From NCBI GenBank assembly GCA_017513195.1, contig JAFXGM010000012.1, forward strand, positions 1-64,000: DNA of 64,000 bases, written 5' to 3'. Under the pieces are notes generated by a model. It did no database searches and was not told where the DNA came from. It was given only the letters and a program-made list of their open reading frames with translations. The position numbers and the translations under genes are program-made. The DNA is from Clostridia bacterium. Its GTDB lineage: Bacteria > Bacillota > Clostridia > Oscillospirales > Acutalibacteraceae. Shown here in pieces: positions 61,860 through 64,000 of this stretch. Positions within the stretch are counted from its first letter, which is position 1, and every line of letters begins with the position of its first letter.

Positions 61860-62576
61860 ATGATTAACTTTAATATTGAAAAAATCGTTCCCGTCTGTGA
61901 GGAGTTTGGGCTCACAATTGACGATGCCGCAATTATGCGACTAAACACATACGGCAATATGCTGGTAGAGTGGAACGAAAAAATGAACCTTACCGCCATA
62001 ACTGAGCCGGAAGAAGTTTTGTACAAGCACTTTTTAGACTGTCTTTTGTTTTTTAAAAACGTAGCTGTGCCACAGAGCGCTAGTGTAATAGACGTTGGAA
62101 CGGGAGCCGGTTTTCCGGGGTTGGTACTAAAAATCGCTCGCCCCGATATAGAGCTTACCCTTATGGACGGGCTAAATAAACGTCTTACTTTTTTAAACGC
62201 TGTACTTGACGAATTAAACCTCACGGCAAAAACCGTTCATATGCGTGCAGAGGACGGCGGCAAAAACAAAGAATATCGCGAAAAGTACGATATTGCTTGC
62301 GCGCGAGCTGTAGCAAATTTGCCCGTGCTTTGCGAATATTGTATTCCGTTTGTAAAATTGGGTGGACAGTTCGTCGCCATGAAGGGCTCCGCAGCGAAGG
62401 AAGAACTTGCCCTCTCCGGCAATGCGTATAAAATTCTTGGTTGCGAAAAGCCGACCATTATATGCGAAAATTTACGTGAAAATGAACCGAGAGCCTTTAT
62501 AGTTTCAAAGAAGGTATCGCAAACTCCGCCAAAATATCCACGAATGGGTGGCAAAATAGCAAAAAGCGCCTTATAA
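61860..62576 (+). CDS. rsmG: 16S rRNA (guanine-N7) methyltransferase RsmG
   Basis: Methylates G527 (E. coli numbering) of 16S rRNA; loss gives low-level streptomycin resistance elsewhere. 238 residues: MNLTAITEPEEVLYKHFLDC, SAM site VIDVGTGAGFPGLVLKIARP, ARAVANLPVLCEYC. The stop codon lies in the loop of the following terminator, so the last codons are part of the stem. Confidence 0.96.
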   Translation: MINFNIEKIVPVCEEFGLTIDDAAIMRLNTYGNMLVEWNEKMNLTAITEPEEVLYKHFLDCLLFFKNVAVPQSASVIDVGTGAGFPGLVLKIARPDIELTLMDGLNKRLTFLNAVLDELNLTAKTVHMRAEDGGKNKEYREKYDIACARAVANLPVLCEYCIPFVKLGGQFVAMKGSAAKEELALSGNAYKILGCEKPTIICENLRENEPRAFIVSKKVSQTPPKYPRMGGKIAKSAL

Positions 62577-62597
62577 AAAGGCGCTTTTTAATTTTTG
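62561..62597 (+). terminator. Terminator overlapping the rsmG stop
   Basis: Twelve-bp stem (62561-62572 with 62578-62589), T-run on both strands. The loop contains the rsmG TAA. Confidence 0.85.
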
Positions 62598-62624
62598 CTG
62601 TCATTTTTAATCGAGCGCTTTTGC

Positions 62625-62653
62625 TTTACAACTCAAGAATTTTTCGGTAAGAT
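62625..62653 (+). promoter_or_regulatory. Probable promoter of the parB/noc gene
   Basis: TTTACA (62625-62630), 17-bp spacer, TAAGAT (62648-62653). Followed by AAGGAGG before the ATG. Confidence 0.45.
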
Positions 62654-62677
62654 TTATTTGCAAGGAGGCGATAACCG

Positions 62678-63499
62678 ATGCACACTTTCGCAGACAAAAA
62701 ATTACTTATGCTAAAGCCTGACGACATAATAGTAAACCCCAATCAACCGCGAAAAAATTTTGACACCTACGAGTTACAGTCACTTGCCGACTCAATTTCA
62801 ACAAACGGTATCATTCAACCCCTTACCGTGCGAAAGGGCGAAGGTGGAAAGTATCTGCTTATAGCGGGCGAACGCCGACTGCGCGCCGCAAAAATAGCCG
62901 GGCTGCGCCGCATACCCTGCGTTTTGCATAGGACAAGCGATTTGGTAGCATCGCTTTACGCCATAACCGAAAATATGCAACGTGCCGACCTTAATTGCTT
63001 TGAAGAAGCACAGGCTATACAAAGCCTTATAACCGACTTTCGCCTTACCCAAACCGAAGTTGCTGTACAGCTTGGAATGGCCACATCAACCGTCAGCAAT
63101 AAGTTGCGACTGTTAAAGCTATCGCCCGAAATACAGGCAAGACTGATTTCATCTTCTCTTACCGAACGTCACGCACGAGCACTGCTGCGCTTGCCCATTC
63201 AAAAACGCGAAGCCGCTTTAGATAAGATTATTGCCGATGGGCTAAACCTTGCTCAAGCAGAAGCATATATAGAAAGCATTTTAAACCCACCGCCTGCTCC
63301 GAGCGTTAAAACACCACCCATCAGAAAAGCGGCAATTGGCGATATAAAGCTGTTTTCTAACAGCCTTTCAAAGCTGCTGGGCACCATGCAAAACGCAGGC
63401 ATTTCTGCTAATTCTCGAAAGCGCGAAACCGAAAACTACATTGAATATAAAATACGGATTTTAAAAAACGAACAGGCTACTCAGCTTAAAATTTGTTAA
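62678..63499 (+). CDS. ParB/Noc-family DNA-binding protein
   Basis: 273 residues. N-terminal CTPase/ParB domain with GERRLRAAKI and ENMQRADL, central helix-turn-helix (LTQTEVAVQLGMATSTVSNKL), C-terminal dimerisation part. Next to rsmG it could be Noc, which binds NBS sites and membrane to block division over the chromosome; it lacks the clear N-terminal amphipathic helix of Bacillus Noc (here MHTFADKKLLML). A parA (soj) gene would be expected beyond the window if it is ParB. No parS site was seen. Confidence 0.85.
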   Translation: MHTFADKKLLMLKPDDIIVNPNQPRKNFDTYELQSLADSISTNGIIQPLTVRKGEGGKYLLIAGERRLRAAKIAGLRRIPCVLHRTSDLVASLYAITENMQRADLNCFEEAQAIQSLITDFRLTQTEVAVQLGMATSTVSNKLRLLKLSPEIQARLISSSLTERHARALLRLPIQKREAALDKIIADGLNLAQAEAYIESILNPPPAPSVKTPPIRKAAIGDIKLFSNSLSKLLGTMQNAGISANSRKRETENYIEYKIRILKNEQATQLKIC

Positions 63500-63514
63500 A
63501 ATCTGTGCGGGCGC

Positions 63515-63600
63515 CACCGTCCCCTTGGTAGCTCGCGCGGTTTTATAAACGTCTTGGCTTGTTTCTGCACGACAAGCCTTGACACACACCATATTCATCC
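63515..63600. other. Short GC-rich structured gap after parB
   Basis: About 85 nt, more GC-rich than its surroundings. GTC-TT-GGCTTGT and ACAAGCC-TT-GAC (about 63551-63583) form a symmetric stem with a TT/TT internal loop; a second imperfect stem lies at 63510-63541. No open frame. Purpose unknown. Confidence 0.35.
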
Positions 63601-63604
63601 CCAT

Positions 63605-63640
63605 ACACAAACAACCCCTCGAAAGAGGGGTTGTTTGTGT
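63605..63640. terminator. Strong hairpin between convergent genes
   Basis: Sixteen-bp perfect stem (63605-63620 with 63625-63640) closed by a GAAA tetraloop. No long T-run follows, but the position between two convergent stop codons indicates a bidirectional terminator. Confidence 0.65.
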
Positions 63641-63982
63641 TTATGGTTCTATTTCTTTTGTTTCATTATCTATTGCATATTTTTGCGATAGTTTTGTAAG
63701 CTTTTCCTCATTTTTAGAAACGCGAGCGTCGAGCAAAAAGATTTTCACAAGCAGCAAAAATATTATTATTACAAATATAAAGTTTGAAGGCGATTCAAAG
63801 CCTATTTTGTTTGAAATCCAAAAAATTGCCTTTGGGAAAATAGACATAACTAAAAGAAACAGGCAAAAGAGCAGCCAATACAGTGTATCGCCTATTTTGA
63901 ACTGTGATTTTTTTATTTTTAAGAACACAAATATCGCAGTTATCACACTTGCGGATATCATAGCTATTGTTAAACCGTTCAT
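63641..63982 (-). CDS. DUF2304-family membrane protein
   Basis: 113 residues with three hydrophobic segments (about 5-22, 33-55, 65-84) and a short cytoplasmic helical tail (RVSKNEEKLTKLSQKYAI). The pattern WLLFCLFLLVMSIFPKAI matches DUF2304, often found near glycosyltransferases; none is seen here. Complete in the window, with its start 18 nt from the edge. Confidence 0.75.
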   Translation of the reverse strand: MNGLTIAMISASVITAIFVFLKIKKSQFKIGDTLYWLLFCLFLLVMSIFPKAIFWISNKIGFESPSNFIFVIIIFLLLVKIFLLDARVSKNEEKLTKLSQKYAIDNETKEIEP

Positions 63983-64000
63983 TTTCTACCCCTTTCTAAA

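Overview
This 64 kb window is chromosomal DNA of a low- to mid-GC, endospore-forming Bacillota, most likely class Clostridia and probably near Oscillospiraceae/Ruminococcaceae. The evidence is spoIIE and a SleB-type cortex lytic enzyme, ribosomal protein L27 with the cleavable N-terminal extension next to its protease Prp, zinc-type S14, a Rex repressor, reverse rubrerythrin, class III ribonucleotide reductase and a B-type sortase. No rRNA, CRISPR array, transposase or prophage was seen. The single tRNA is Leu(CAG).

Layout. 1-4.5 kb: 3' end of serS, a class B sortase and, convergent to it, a large surface protein with an SPSTG sorting signal. 4.9-20.7 kb: the complete S10-spc-alpha cluster on the minus strand, rpsJ to rplQ, including secY, adk, map, a KOW protein, infA and rpoA, behind one strong promoter and a roughly 275-nt structured leader. 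20.8-24.96 kb: a YitT-type membrane protein, mrnC, obgE, a zinc-ribbon/DUF2007-like protein, and rplU-prp-rpmA behind a consensus promoter and leader. 25-29 kb: trpS-holB-ricT, a 2[4Fe-4S] ferredoxin, a lipoprotein and a HIT protein. 28.95-29.33 kb: a 376-bp string of hairpins bounded by 20-bp perfect inverted repeats. 29.3-34.7 kb: azlCD, radC, an RluA-type synthase, tRNA-Leu, an ACT-UPF0210 pair and a membrane protein.

34.8-43 kb: sleB and spoIIE (divergent; the spoIIE promoter has 21-bp spacing), small lipoproteins and membrane proteins, then a peroxide/iron locus (perR, reverse rubrerythrin, PepSY lipoprotein, ferritin) with a PerR-box-like palindrome, divergent from rex. 43.1-45.5 kb: a restriction-modification cassette (HTH-fused Dam-like methylase, PD-(D/E)xK nuclease, second methylase) whose promoter carries two related palindromes. 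45.6-49.7 kb: an anaerobic dNTP module (nrdG, nrdD with a fused C-terminal thioredoxin-like domain, trxB) with two candidate NrdR boxes. 49.7-56.8 kb: MFS transporter, YfiH, CpsB/BY-kinase/Wzz, a D,D-carboxypeptidase, and TPM/LemA proteins. 56.8-58.5 kb: aminotransferase and Lrp regulator. 58.6-64 kb: mnmE-mnmG-rsmG-parB/noc, the usual replication-origin-proximal order in Bacillota, and a DUF2304 membrane protein.

Most of the window is core housekeeping. The regions that ask for a second look are the hairpin-string element, the control region of the restriction-modification cassette, the nrdD-thioredoxin-trxB unit, the S10 leader and the tyrosine-rich tails of the kinase/adaptor pair. I did not find a convincing new multi-gene defence or biosynthetic system.
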